A stretch of DNA of 64,000 bases, from positions 310,001 through 374,000 of the forward strand of contig NBAY01000005.1 in the NCBI GenBank assembly GCA_002794775.1, read 5' to 3'. Made by a program: the position numbers and the translations under genes. Below are positions 55,603 to 64,000 of this stretch, piece after piece. The stretch's first letter is position 1. The number at the start of each line of letters is the position of its first letter. The notes beneath the pieces were generated by a model. It made no database searches. It was not told where the DNA came from and saw only the letters and a list, made by a program, of their open reading frames with translations. This DNA is from Porodaedalea pini. Its lineage: Eukaryota > Basidiomycota > Agaricomycetes > Hymenochaetales > Hymenochaetaceae.

Positions 55603-58600
55603 ATGCCCGTCCCCGCGCCACTCGTGCCGCAGCCACTGGCACAGTCCACCAACGCGAATGCGCTCGCTGTGCACCGCTGCCGCTTCGTAGACTACAATCC
55701 CGCAGCGATCACCGCTATCGCTTTTCCTCCGCTCGCGCTCCCAAATCCACATAAATCTAGACCACAGCGCAGGAGGAAGAACATCTTTGGTACACTTGCT
55801 GTTGGCCGTGCAAATGGTAATATCGAGGTGTACGAATGGGCAGTGCCCCCACACGAGCAGGAACGCACGCCGAAGGCTCCACAAGCCTGGGTGTTGTCCA
55901 AGGTACTTTACTTCATATCTGAATATTTTTCACTCTCTGAGTGCGTATCTCCAGATTTTTTACGGTCCTAATCCATCCAAAGTCGACTCGTTACTATTTA
56001 CGCTGCGACACCCGCATTTGGTCGCGTACAATGAGGTCCCCGCTTTTGCGGACCTCCGTCTATTTAGCGCCGGTGGTGGGAGCGAGCTCGTCGAGTGGGA
56101 TGTCGCGTCTGGAACTGTCCTTGTCAGTTTTCTCTTTCGTTATTACAGACCATCTTAAAATTTTATATGAAACCGGCAGCGCACGCTCAATTCACAAGGT
56201 GGCGCAATCTGGAGCATGGCTGCCAACCCCGGAAACACACAGCTTGCGCTGGGTTGTGAAGACGGCCGTGTGCGCTTGCTTGACATTTTCGGTGGCGAAC
56301 TGGCGCATCTTCGACGTTTCGACCGCGTCAAGTGTCGAATACTCAGCATCGCGTGGGGCCCACCTGTACCGCCTGCAACTTCAGATGAGAAAGGTGGAAA
56401 AGGGAGCGAAAGCAGTGATGAGGAAGAGGATTACGAGTGGACGGATACTTGGCTCGTTACGGGCGGGTCGGATAGCAATTTGAGGAAGTGGGATGCAAAG
56501 ACAGGCAGGGTACTGGATAGAATGAGCACGGACAAGACACGAGGAGAGAGGACGTTAGTATGGTCCGTTGGAGTCCTTACGTACGTTGCTCGTTTATTTT
56601 GCATCTAATATTGACTAAAATTTTCTGAAGAGACGGGACTATCATTTCGGGAGATTCACTAGGCATCGTGAAGTTTTGGGATTCGCGGACATGTACGCAA
56701 CTGTATAGCTTCTCTGCGCACGGGGCAGACGTATTATGCATGGCCATCGGACCAGTAAGCTGCCCCTCTGATTATCATCCTTATTTTCTTTCTTATATCA
56801 ATGCAGGACGGAAATTCGGTCTTCACGTCCGGCGTAGATCAAAAAGTCTGCCTCTTCACTCATGTTAAATTTTCCAACCCAGACAAGACAGCAAAGAAGG
56901 CGGTGCTTCGGGCATCGTCTCGCTGGGTGCAGTCGACCTCAAAACGCAGGCACTCGCATGACGTCCGTGCACTCGCCGTTTGGCCACCTTACCTTCCCAT
57001 CAGTCCATCCATACGATCCTCTAACGTGGCAAATCCGGGTCCCTTCTCCGATATCGCCCCTATCCTTGTGTCAGGTGGACTAGATGCCTCCCTTGTCCTC
57101 GCTCCCTGTGCATCAGCAGGTACCGCGAGTCAGCATATGGTCAATCCGCTCGCAACGAGCACGGTGTCGACGTTTGAGGACGCGTACCACCGCCGCCTTG
57201 CGTACCCTACTGGCATTTCGCCTGCGGTATCCGTCGCGCGGAATGGCCGGCTCATCGTATGTGTGCGTGATACGGGCGTCAGTGTATGGCGAATTATAGG
57301 CCGTGCACGTGTCGCGAGCGCGCTTGAGGCAGATCTGCGTGCTGCACAGGCTATGGACGTTGACACGCCTACGCCAAAACCTGGTGGTACGAAGGAAGGA
57401 GGTGGGGAGGATGAAGAATGTGGGTATGAGAAGCTGCTCGACATGGACCTTGACACGATGACAAACCTTTGCTCGAGTGCGGTATCTGACGATGGGCGAT
57501 GGCTCGCGGTATCAGATGCTTATGAAGTGAAGCTGTTCGAACTGCTTGCAGACGCAGACGACGATACACTGCAGCCGCGGCGCGTTAAGTCATTCATGCC
57601 CATGCTCTCGGCTTACTTATCCCCGAATTTGACGTCAAGTAGAGAACCAGAGGGCGCAAGTGCATTAGGGTTCACGCCGGACGGGGGAAGGTTGGTGCTC
57701 GCGTTGGCACGCACAGCGTGCGTGCTCGTTGTGGATCTCTCAGGCCATTCTCCTGAGGGCTGCCCGGAACCACGCGTGCTGCGTAACTTTGAGCACCATG
57801 CACGGCGCGGAGCGTTGTTCGCGCGCGGGCGCGTTGTACGGGGTATGCCTGGACGAGCCGGTGGAACTCTAGGTACTGATGTTGATGCCGATGCTGGCGC
57901 TTCGGATGGTGCAGAAGGTGCAGAAAACGCAGATAAGAGTGGGGATGTGGAAATGGACGACGAAGATGGGGCTGAATCGAAGGATGGGGATTCGGAAGAC
58001 GAGTCGGAAGACGAAGACGAGGAAGAGCATGTACTTGTGACCCGTATGGCATTTAGCCCGGATGGACAATGGTTTGCGACAACTGACGATCACTGCCGGA
58101 CGCACATCTTCAACCTTGACGCCGTGCAGGCAAGTACTTCCTTACCTTGGCTTCTATTATTTCCTTCTCACCTGAGAGTTGCTAATCTTGGTCGTACCCG
58201 ACAGCATCATACTCTCCTCCCTACTTCACCTGCTCTCGTGTCCGCTCTCGCCTTTTCTCCGCCGGCACCTACTCTCTTCTCATCAACGCCTTCCGCGTCA
58301 GCTTCCTCTGGTGCAACGTTGCTGGTGCTAGCACACGCAGATGCGACGATTGGTGTGTTTGACGTCGATGCGCGTCGGTTTGCACCCTGGGCCGTTCACC
58401 TTGCCCAACATTCACGACTTCCGCAGCGCTGGACGAGTCTGCACGACGGCGTTCTTGGCATCGCCGTCGAGCCCCCGCCTTCCACATCACACTCCTCATT
58501 TTCCGTTCCCTCATCTTATACATCCGCACATTCGCCCTCGTCGTCGAATCCAGCAACAGCGGTGGAGGGAGGGCGGCACGTGCTATTTTGGGGCGCTACC

Positions 58601-59002
58601 TGGCTCTGCCGCGTAGCTCTTGATGCACCGGTAGGTTGGGGTGGATTCCTTAAGAAACGGCGTCGTGATAATCCCTCTTCCGCTCCTCCTGCACCTGCGC
58701 CCTCTCAGGCTTCACGCTCAAAACCGAAATCCAACGCCAAATCTAAAACCCATCCAGCCTCCGCTTCCTCGGTTCCTGCGCCGGATGTCCCAGCGGAAAA
58801 TGCGGACGCCGAAGCTGGCGAGAACTTGAGTGGGGAAAATGACAGCGAGACACTGAGCAATTTCAAGCTCGTGTCTCGCTATCGTCCAATTCTGCGAGTA
58901 GATTTCTTGGATGCTGGCGAGCTTTTAGTTGTGGAGCGCCCGCTCGTCGACTTTTTGCGTGGATTGCCACCGGCATTCTTCAAGCCGCGCTACGGTTCGT
59001 AG
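55603..59002 (+). CDS. UTP4: U3 snoRNP / t-UTP WD-repeat protein Utp4 (Cirhin)
   Basis: Nucleolar t-UTP subcomplex protein of the small-subunit processome. Exons: 55603-55902, 55955-56122, 56180-56580, 56631-56754, 56807-58129, 58205-59002; 1037 residues. The N-terminus VHRCRFVDYNPAAITAIAF is diagnostic. WD-like repeats follow: FGTLAVGRANGNIEVYEW, LFSAGGGSELVEWDV, LALGCEDGRVRLLDI, WLVTGGSDSNLRKWD, ISGDSLGIVKFWDSRT, FTSGVDQKVCLF. An acidic Asp/Glu-rich insert lies near residues 690-735. The second propeller ends VFDVDARRFAPW, then a Ser/Lys-rich tail. 58130-58204 is taken as a GC-AG intron (CAG|GCAAGT, CGACAG) because removing it restores NLDAVQHHTLLPT; it is 75 nt without stops, so retention would simply add 25 residues. 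Confidence 0.93.
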
Positions 59003-60240
59003 TTAGTTTCGTTTTCTGGAAGGTGTACGCGGACCTCGATTAAAAGTAGCATATTTTTGTTTTCTTTCTTTTGCTGTTTTCGTCTCATGCTTCTCGTCTG
59101 TTTCGCTTTTCATTGACCAATTTTCGCATTGATATTAATATTGTGATAGTGCACAATTCATACGACTCACGAATGAAACCGTGGATGACTGTGTCGAGGA
59201 TGAACCGCTCGTGTTTAAAATAGCTAGAAGGTGGGATTCGAACCACTCAGGTCATTTCGAAGCAGCGGAACTTCCGTATTTGTATTCCTTGGACCCACGG
59301 AGATCGACGATCAAAGTGTGATTTAGGCAGCGCAAAGAAGTTGAAGTTTCAAATCAGGCAGAGAGCTCTATCGCCGACCTGCCAGTGGGTACGGCTGCTG
59401 GCAGGCCCCGCCATGTCGACGTACACGAATCCCTTTGCGACAGCGAGTGAGGTCAGCTCAGCACTGGCACTCACAAGTTCAATGCTGCTCCCTGACGATT
59501 CGCGGTTGCTCCTTCGAATGATTACAATACGCCGCTGCAACCAGAAAAGTTGCCGACAGGATTTGACAAAGCTCCTTTATACTTTCAATTAAATCATGTA
59601 TCAAAGCCAGTAGTCTGAGCCACTTTGGTGGAGAAGGGCGGCAGCAGGACAGAGTGCGGGATGCCGGATGGAGACTAGCGAGTGTGCAAGGCCACCGATT
59701 CGGGTGGTTCTGCACATGGCCTCTTGATTGGATGGGACCCCAGGGTGGTGTGAGACAGCAGCAGGGGACAAAGGCGGGAATGCAATCGGAATGCGGGTGC
59801 GAGGAACTTAGCTGAAGAGAATAGCAATGGGAATATAAAGCCGGAGGGGTCAGAGGGAGAAGCAGCAGCCAGACTTTATTGAGGAAATAGCCACAGAGGT
59901 AACAACAATAGTATGTCCGGATAGGAAGGCTTACCGCTGGGTCATCTTTGTTGTCAAGGGTGAAGATGAGGTACACCCTCAAGCGGCATAGTCTGCGGTG
60001 CAAAGTAAAGGCGCGCTTCCGCCCCTGCGCCGATCATGCAGTTCGGCACGCAGAAGGCGCCCCTCCTCCTGGCGCTCAGGCGGAAGCGTGTATGCTGGAC
60101 GCGCTCAAGCAGCGGGCAATTCCAAAAGTTTGGGGGGAAGGGCGTCTGATATCGACAGTGTACGTACAAGGTTTTATCCGTGGGTTTGCCATTAGAGAAG
60201 GCAATCTACTGGCTCTTTCGATCTGTGAATGAAATCACAT
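59003..60240. other. Gap with no supportable gene
   Basis: 1.24 kb downstream of UTP4. A 17-nt stretch at 59230-59246 resembles a tRNA B box on the minus strand, but no tRNA fold surrounds it. TATAAAG near 59835 is not followed by a convincing ORF. The start of the acyl-CoA enzyme relic may extend into its right end. Confidence 0.45.
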
Positions 60241-60831
60241 TCTTCTGACTAATCTGTCTCCCAAGCTTTCCACTACATATCAGGCCCTGCGACAATGCTG
60301 CTACTCGGACGATAGCAAGTACCCCAAACAACCGACCCTATTCCTCCTCGAGCAGCACGAGACCGGGCTCATCTCCCGAATGTCACGCACTCTTCAAATC
60401 CATGCTGGGCCACTGCAGCCCCGCTTTCAACCGGCAGCTCATCCTGCAGTGCCAGCCCATTGTCGAGGCGATCGGGTGTCGCATGGCGTATGACACTGAT
60501 CGCGCACAGGGTTCCTCCTTGCCGTCCGTCTTGCTATTCGAGACGAATGTGGTGAAGACAGACCTTGCGTGGTATGTTGAGAGGGGATTGGTTAGTCGTG
60601 GGAGGGAGACGGAGACGGAGGCGCAGGCGCAGGATGCTGCGTACCCATTGCTGGAGGAATGGGTGGAGAACGATAAGACTGGAAAGTATGACAATGTTCC
60701 CATTATATCTGACGAAGCGCGGACTGCGTTCTATGATAATTTACCGTGTATGCCGGTTCGGCGGGGGCTGAGGTCATTGACAAGATGGACGTCGCGGCGA
60801 AGGCAGCTCATGCGAAACTGTAACTTACGAC
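60241..60831 (+). pseudogene. C-terminal relic of an acyl-CoA dehydrogenase/oxidase-like gene
   Basis: A block at about 60385-60760 translates to HCSPAFNRQLILQCQPIVEA, IGCRMAYDTDRAQG, LLFETNVVKTDLAWYVERGL, PLLEEWVENDKTGKYDNVPI and ISDEARTAFYDNL, which I recognise as the C-terminal region of fungal acyl-CoA dehydrogenase/oxidase-like proteins. The frame must shift before 60390 (upstream text in another frame has KYPKQPTLFLLEQHETG) and again near 60770 to reach the ending KMDVAAKAAHAKL and TAA. The N-terminal catalytic domains are absent upstream. Family call is from pattern memory and is moderate. Confidence 0.5.
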
Positions 60832-60900
60832 AATTTGCTCCCGTATGAGACTTGAATTCAACTCGTATATTCTGGACACATTAAGGGTCTTTGTCGACCA

Positions 60901-61698
60901 TTACATCCTAGCTTTCATTTTTTCCAACGTAGCCGCCAACTCCTCCTTTGTGACCTTCTTCTGCGGCCAGTTGTCCTCGATGTTTATAACAAGTCCCTCT
61001 TTCTCGCTGGGCTTTGGGACGACGTGAAAGTGGACATGGTCAACGTGCTGGTCATGATAGGGCAATATTTTCATGAGTATCACTTATTTTCACCTTGCAA
61101 TATTTGAGCTTACCTGGAATGCCATCTTCCCGTTGTTCTAAAGCGGGACAAAATAGTAAGTGAAGTCTGTACAGAGGAATACTCGAACGTGCCTGTAAAA
61201 TGTTGTACTGTTCGACACCCGTCGCGAGCGCGATCTTTTTGACCGCGGGACCTATGTCAGCCAAATACTCGTCCGGAAGGTCTGCGATCGTCTTTGCATG
61301 ATCTGTCAAGAAAAAAGGATCTGCTAAGCCCTGATCTAGGTTAGAGAAGAAAGTCGTTACATTTGGGAATGACTTGAGTGTGGCCTTCTGATACGGGACT
61401 GATGTCGAGGAACGCTAGCCTAGGTATTGGTGTTGCAACGAATGAAAATGGCTATGGAAAACTCAGTGGATGGATTGACATACGAGCGTTCGGTTTCGTA
61501 GACTTTAAAGCTGGGGATCGTTCCTATAATGAAAAACGTTCCAGTTAGTAGAGTTACTTGACCTGTGAGTACGAGCTGTTCTGACCTTTGATGATAAGAC
61601 AAAACAGACACCTTGTTTGTTTCACTAGATCAGCAAGGAACGATTTAGTCGGCCAGTGAGACCGGAGATGCGTACTTTTCATCAGAGTTAGCAGCCAT
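60901..61698 (-). CDS. HNT1: HINT-type HIT family nucleotide hydrolase
   Basis: Purine-nucleoside phosphoramidase of the histidine-triad family. Exons on the minus strand: 61698-61676, 61611-61586, 61523-61484, 61419-61361, 61302-61193, 61137-61114, 61047-60901; total 429 nt, 142 residues, exact frame. Motifs: CLFC zinc half-site near residues 9-12, IPSFKVYETE, FLDISPVSEGHTQVIPKYHA, and the triad HVHFHVV with H98, H100 and H102. Four exons are 40 nt or shorter (23, 26, 40, 24). The intron 61192-61138 uses a GC donor (CAG|GCACGT), required to join YNILQ to NNGKMAFQ. Confidence 0.93.
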
Positions 61699-62116
61699 CT
61701 TGGTAGGGCCGCGAGTCGTGATAACGTCCAAGGTGTTTGGGAGGATTCAGACTATTTATCAGCGAGTCGGACCGCAGGAAGCCGAGGATAAGATGAGCCT
61801 AGAAGAAATGTAGACATGATCAGAAGATGCACATCAATGTATGCGATCGAAGGCCGAAAGGTCGCAGAAGTGAACGTCTTCCGCCACTGAATTCCAGCGA
61901 AGTTTTGTGCAGATTGATATTTATCTATACTGGACAAACATACCTGCGAAACTCGTAGAAAGTTCAAGACGGGCGCTTATGACAAACGAAGCGTCTATCA
62001 ATGCATCAATGCTATATTCCCACGGTGGCGCGTCCGCTTTAAGCGTGCAGTTTTGGCGTCACCGCTGACCGTGTCAGTTGGAGCTGAAACTATGCATTAT
62101 TATAGACCGCGCCGCA
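61699..62116. promoter_or_regulatory. Divergent promoter between HINT and Mpv17-like genes
   Basis: 418 bp between start codons. GC-rich just before the plus-strand start. No named box could be supported. Confidence 0.45.
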
Positions 62117-63011
62117 ATGGCTAGAGGTCCCTTTGCACTCTCTCCTTTATTCCACCAGCGATTCATGGCTACCATTGCACTTGCAGCTCGCGCGTACCAG
62201 CAGAGCTTTGACGCACGGCCGTACACCACTCTCGCCCTTACGAATGGTTCACTCAGTGCTGTTGGCGATTGTGTGGCACAAATCGCACAAATTCTGGTGA
62301 GCAAAAACACACGCCAGACCTGAAAGGACTGTTGCTGACAGGTTACCGTTGCAGACCGCAAAACCTCATGAACATGAAGACGCGCCACAATACGACCCAC
62401 AGCGCACGCTTCGCTTTTTCACGTTCGGTTTCGCAATGGGTACGCTCGAATCAAAATGTTATGCAGAGAATCCTTCCTGTTTCTCATATTCACGTACAGG
62501 TCCACTCATCGGTCGCTGGAACAAGTTCCTAGAGGCGCGTTTTCCCCTACGCGCCGCATCCCCAAAGCCCGGGGTTGGTACTTTCTCCCCTCTCTCCGCA
62601 GGCATCCAATTTGGTTCTAGCCCAACTTTCATGCGAGCACCTCTGAACGCTCCCATCGGGCAAATACCACGCGTCAGCGGCCTCGCCGTCGCAAAGCGCG
62701 TCGCCGCCGATCAGCTCTTCATGGCTCCCATCGGACTCGCGCTCTTCATCGGCACCATGGGGACGCTCGAGGGACGCGACGCCGCGCACATCCAGCGCAA
62801 GTTCGTTGATCTCTACCCCAGCGCGCTCGTTGCAAACTGGCAGGTGTGGCCCCTTGCGCAGGTCGTGAACTTCCGGTACATGCCCCTTGTGGCGCGCGTC
62901 CCGTTCCAGGCGACGTGTGGCATCTTTTGGAATCTGTATCTGTCGCTCCTTAATGCGAGAGGGAACCGGGAAGTGCGCGACGAGGAAGTGATGCGCGGTA
63001 CTGTTGGGTGA
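62117..63011 (+). CDS. Mpv17/PMP22/Sym1-family membrane protein
   Basis: Inner mitochondrial (or peroxisomal) four-helix membrane protein. Exons: 62117-62296, 62355-62439, 62500-63011; total 777 nt, 258 residues, exact frame. The start has the context GCCGCAATGG. Family motifs: LTNGSLSAVGDCVAQ, a glycine-rich GFAMGPLIGRWNKFLEARF, KRVAADQLFMAPIGLALF, and the C-terminal signature VDLYPSALVANWQVWPLAQV, NFRYMPLVARVPF, FWNLYLSLL. A 50-residue insert between helices two and three (PKPGVGTFSPLSAG and on) is longer than in yeast Sym1. Confidence 0.92.
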
Positions 63012-63425
63012 ACTCTCCATTTGATTTTCTTAGTCTAGTTTTTGAAGTTTGCTCTGATAGCATATCTTTTCTTAGAGTATTTTACCATACGTTTCTTATC
63101 TTCATAGTTTTAGCTTTAGCTTTACATTCGGCATACTACCATCTGTATCTCTAGCTCTACCGTCTGTGTTCATCGCACTTTCTCCTCTCCTCTCCCTTCT
63201 TTCTCTTGGTATACACGACGGGACTTCCATCTTGAACATATCCAAAAAAAAACAGAATCGTACACACCCCGCAACAATATAGTTGAAATACATACATGGT
63301 TTATAAATAATCGTGAAACTTCAAATATATTTGTGTTCCTTCCTCCCGAACTACAAGCCGGCTTGCAGAATAGCTGCAATTGTGCTGACTTCCAGACGCC
63401 AGAACGAGTCCATTTCCCATAATTC
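63012..63425. other. Convergent intergenic gap
   Basis: 3' flanks of the Mpv17-like gene (plus) and the right-edge gene (minus). TC-rich near 63180-63205. Nothing further seen. Confidence 0.5.
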
Positions 63426-64000
63426 TCAAACGACATGATACACATTGCTGGAGTCCCGTCCAAGACTTCTATCTCGCTGCACAGACAACGTCGACCCATT
63501 GTTATAAACCGTGCTCGGATCGCTCTTAAGCTCCGTACGCTTCTTCTCCTTGTCGCGCTCAGCCAGAGACAGATGTACTGGCTCGTTGAACTGCATTTCG
63601 GAGAGCTCCGCCTCGGTCGAGCGCAGAGCGAAGGCGGGCTCGGTCAACTTGCGGTTCGGGGAGATGTAGGAGGTGCGATTTTGCTGCTGTTGCTGTTGCT
63701 GACGCGTGTGCCCGACGAAGGCGATGATGATGAGGGGGTTCATGGCCTGTCAAAGCAAAAATATCAGATATCGAAGTGCAATAAAAAATAAAAAATATGG
63801 AGGGCCAAGGCGGCGGATACTCACGACGATCTGTACAGCCGAATCCGTGACGAAATACACGCCCGGGAAATCCGACGCATAAAACGCCAGCACGATGATA
63901 TGCGCAAGCGCCGCGAACGATGCGCTTTCTACGATAATCACAATAACGCGCCAGTACGGCCGCATGTGGCGCGGGTCGTGCTTGCGGATGGGGCGTGTGA
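63426..64000 (-). CDS. Multi-spanning membrane protein of unknown function, 5' part beyond right edge
   Basis: Exons on the minus strand: about 64000-63825 (open at the edge), 63746-63426. The upstream exon encodes YWRVIVIIVESASFAALAHI followed by VLAFYASDFPGVYFVTDSAV, two hydrophobic helices in the style of the widespread seven-helix proteins of mushroom-forming fungi. The join gives AVQIVAMNPLIIIAFVGHTR, ending the last helix. A polar tail with six Gln (coded by CAG/CAA) and LSEMQFNEPVHLS then runs to the stop at 63426-63428. No enzyme motif; receptor-like or transporter-like roles are guesses. Confidence 0.75.

Noticed and set aside
59225..59315. Possible tRNA on the minus strand, because GGTGGGATTCGAACC resembles a B box
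   Set aside because: The T stem does not pair, no A box or acceptor partner is found upstream, and the 3' acceptor strand has no complement within 150 bases.
1..64000. CRISPR arrays, operons, riboswitches or bacterial insertion sequences
   Set aside because: No regularly spaced repeats were seen, and intron-rich genes show the DNA is nuclear eukaryotic.

Overview
The window looks like nuclear DNA of a filamentous basidiomycete, most likely an Agaricomycete. Genes are close together on both strands, almost all are cut by many 50-80 nt introns, and the protein set (TOK-type potassium channel, Puf4/Mpt5-like PUF protein, UTP4, UVRAG/Vps38, a basidiomycete-style P450, a Tad-like LINE) fits that group. 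No bacterial operon structure is present. I built the gene models by hand from splice signals, frame continuity and recognised family motifs. Most have exon lengths that sum exactly to an open frame, but none is backed by transcripts. Layout: 1-2126 (-) oligopeptide transporter running off the left edge; 3.2-4.5 kb degenerate F-box-like relic; 5017-5358 (+) ribosomal protein S29; 5869-8627 (-) NYN endonuclease-like protein with three LOTUS-like domains; 8885-15185 (+) decayed LINE; 15255 tRNA-Lys pseudogene; 15543-17900 (-) TOK channel; 18642-22320 (-) PUF protein; 23410-27504 (-) UVRAG/Vps38-like protein; 27830-29572 (+) unknown acidic protein; 29829-32177 (+) SprT/GCNA-like protease; 32914-34877 (-) second NYN-LOTUS protein; 35225 (+) intact tRNA-Lys(CUU); 35720-37792 (-) P450; 38255-40713 (+) acetyl-CoA transporter with a frameshift; 42626-43363 (+) unknown protein; 44649-46024 (-) mercaptopyruvate sulfurtransferase; 46218-47708 (-) threonine aldolase; 47995-48419 (+) small SERF/zinc-finger protein; 48667-49084 (-) TIM10; 49171-55449 (+) younger LINE; 55603-59002 (+) UTP4; 60.24-60.83 kb acyl-CoA dehydrogenase/oxidase relic; 60901-61698 (-) HINT-type HIT protein; 62117-63011 (+) Mpv17/Sym1-like protein; 63426-64000 (-) membrane protein running off the right edge. 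The most unusual observation concerns the two LINE copies. Both are full length (6301 and 6279 bp, each with a 69-nt 5' leader) and both end in ATATTATAA. Each is flanked by an exact 12-bp target-site duplication. In both cases the second-strand cut falls at the centre of a CACGTG E-box (CAC^GTG) in the upstream region of a minus-strand gene. One copy splits a 227-bp divergent TIM10/UTP4 promoter. The other lies between an NYN-LOTUS gene and a tRNA-Lys pseudogene. That NYN-tRNA block exists a second time in the window (32914-35319) without the element, and this empty-site paralogue still has a CACGTG at the matching place. This suggests a LINE lineage with E-box or promoter-associated target preference, and a segmental duplication of a putative RNA-surveillance gene together with a tRNA gene.
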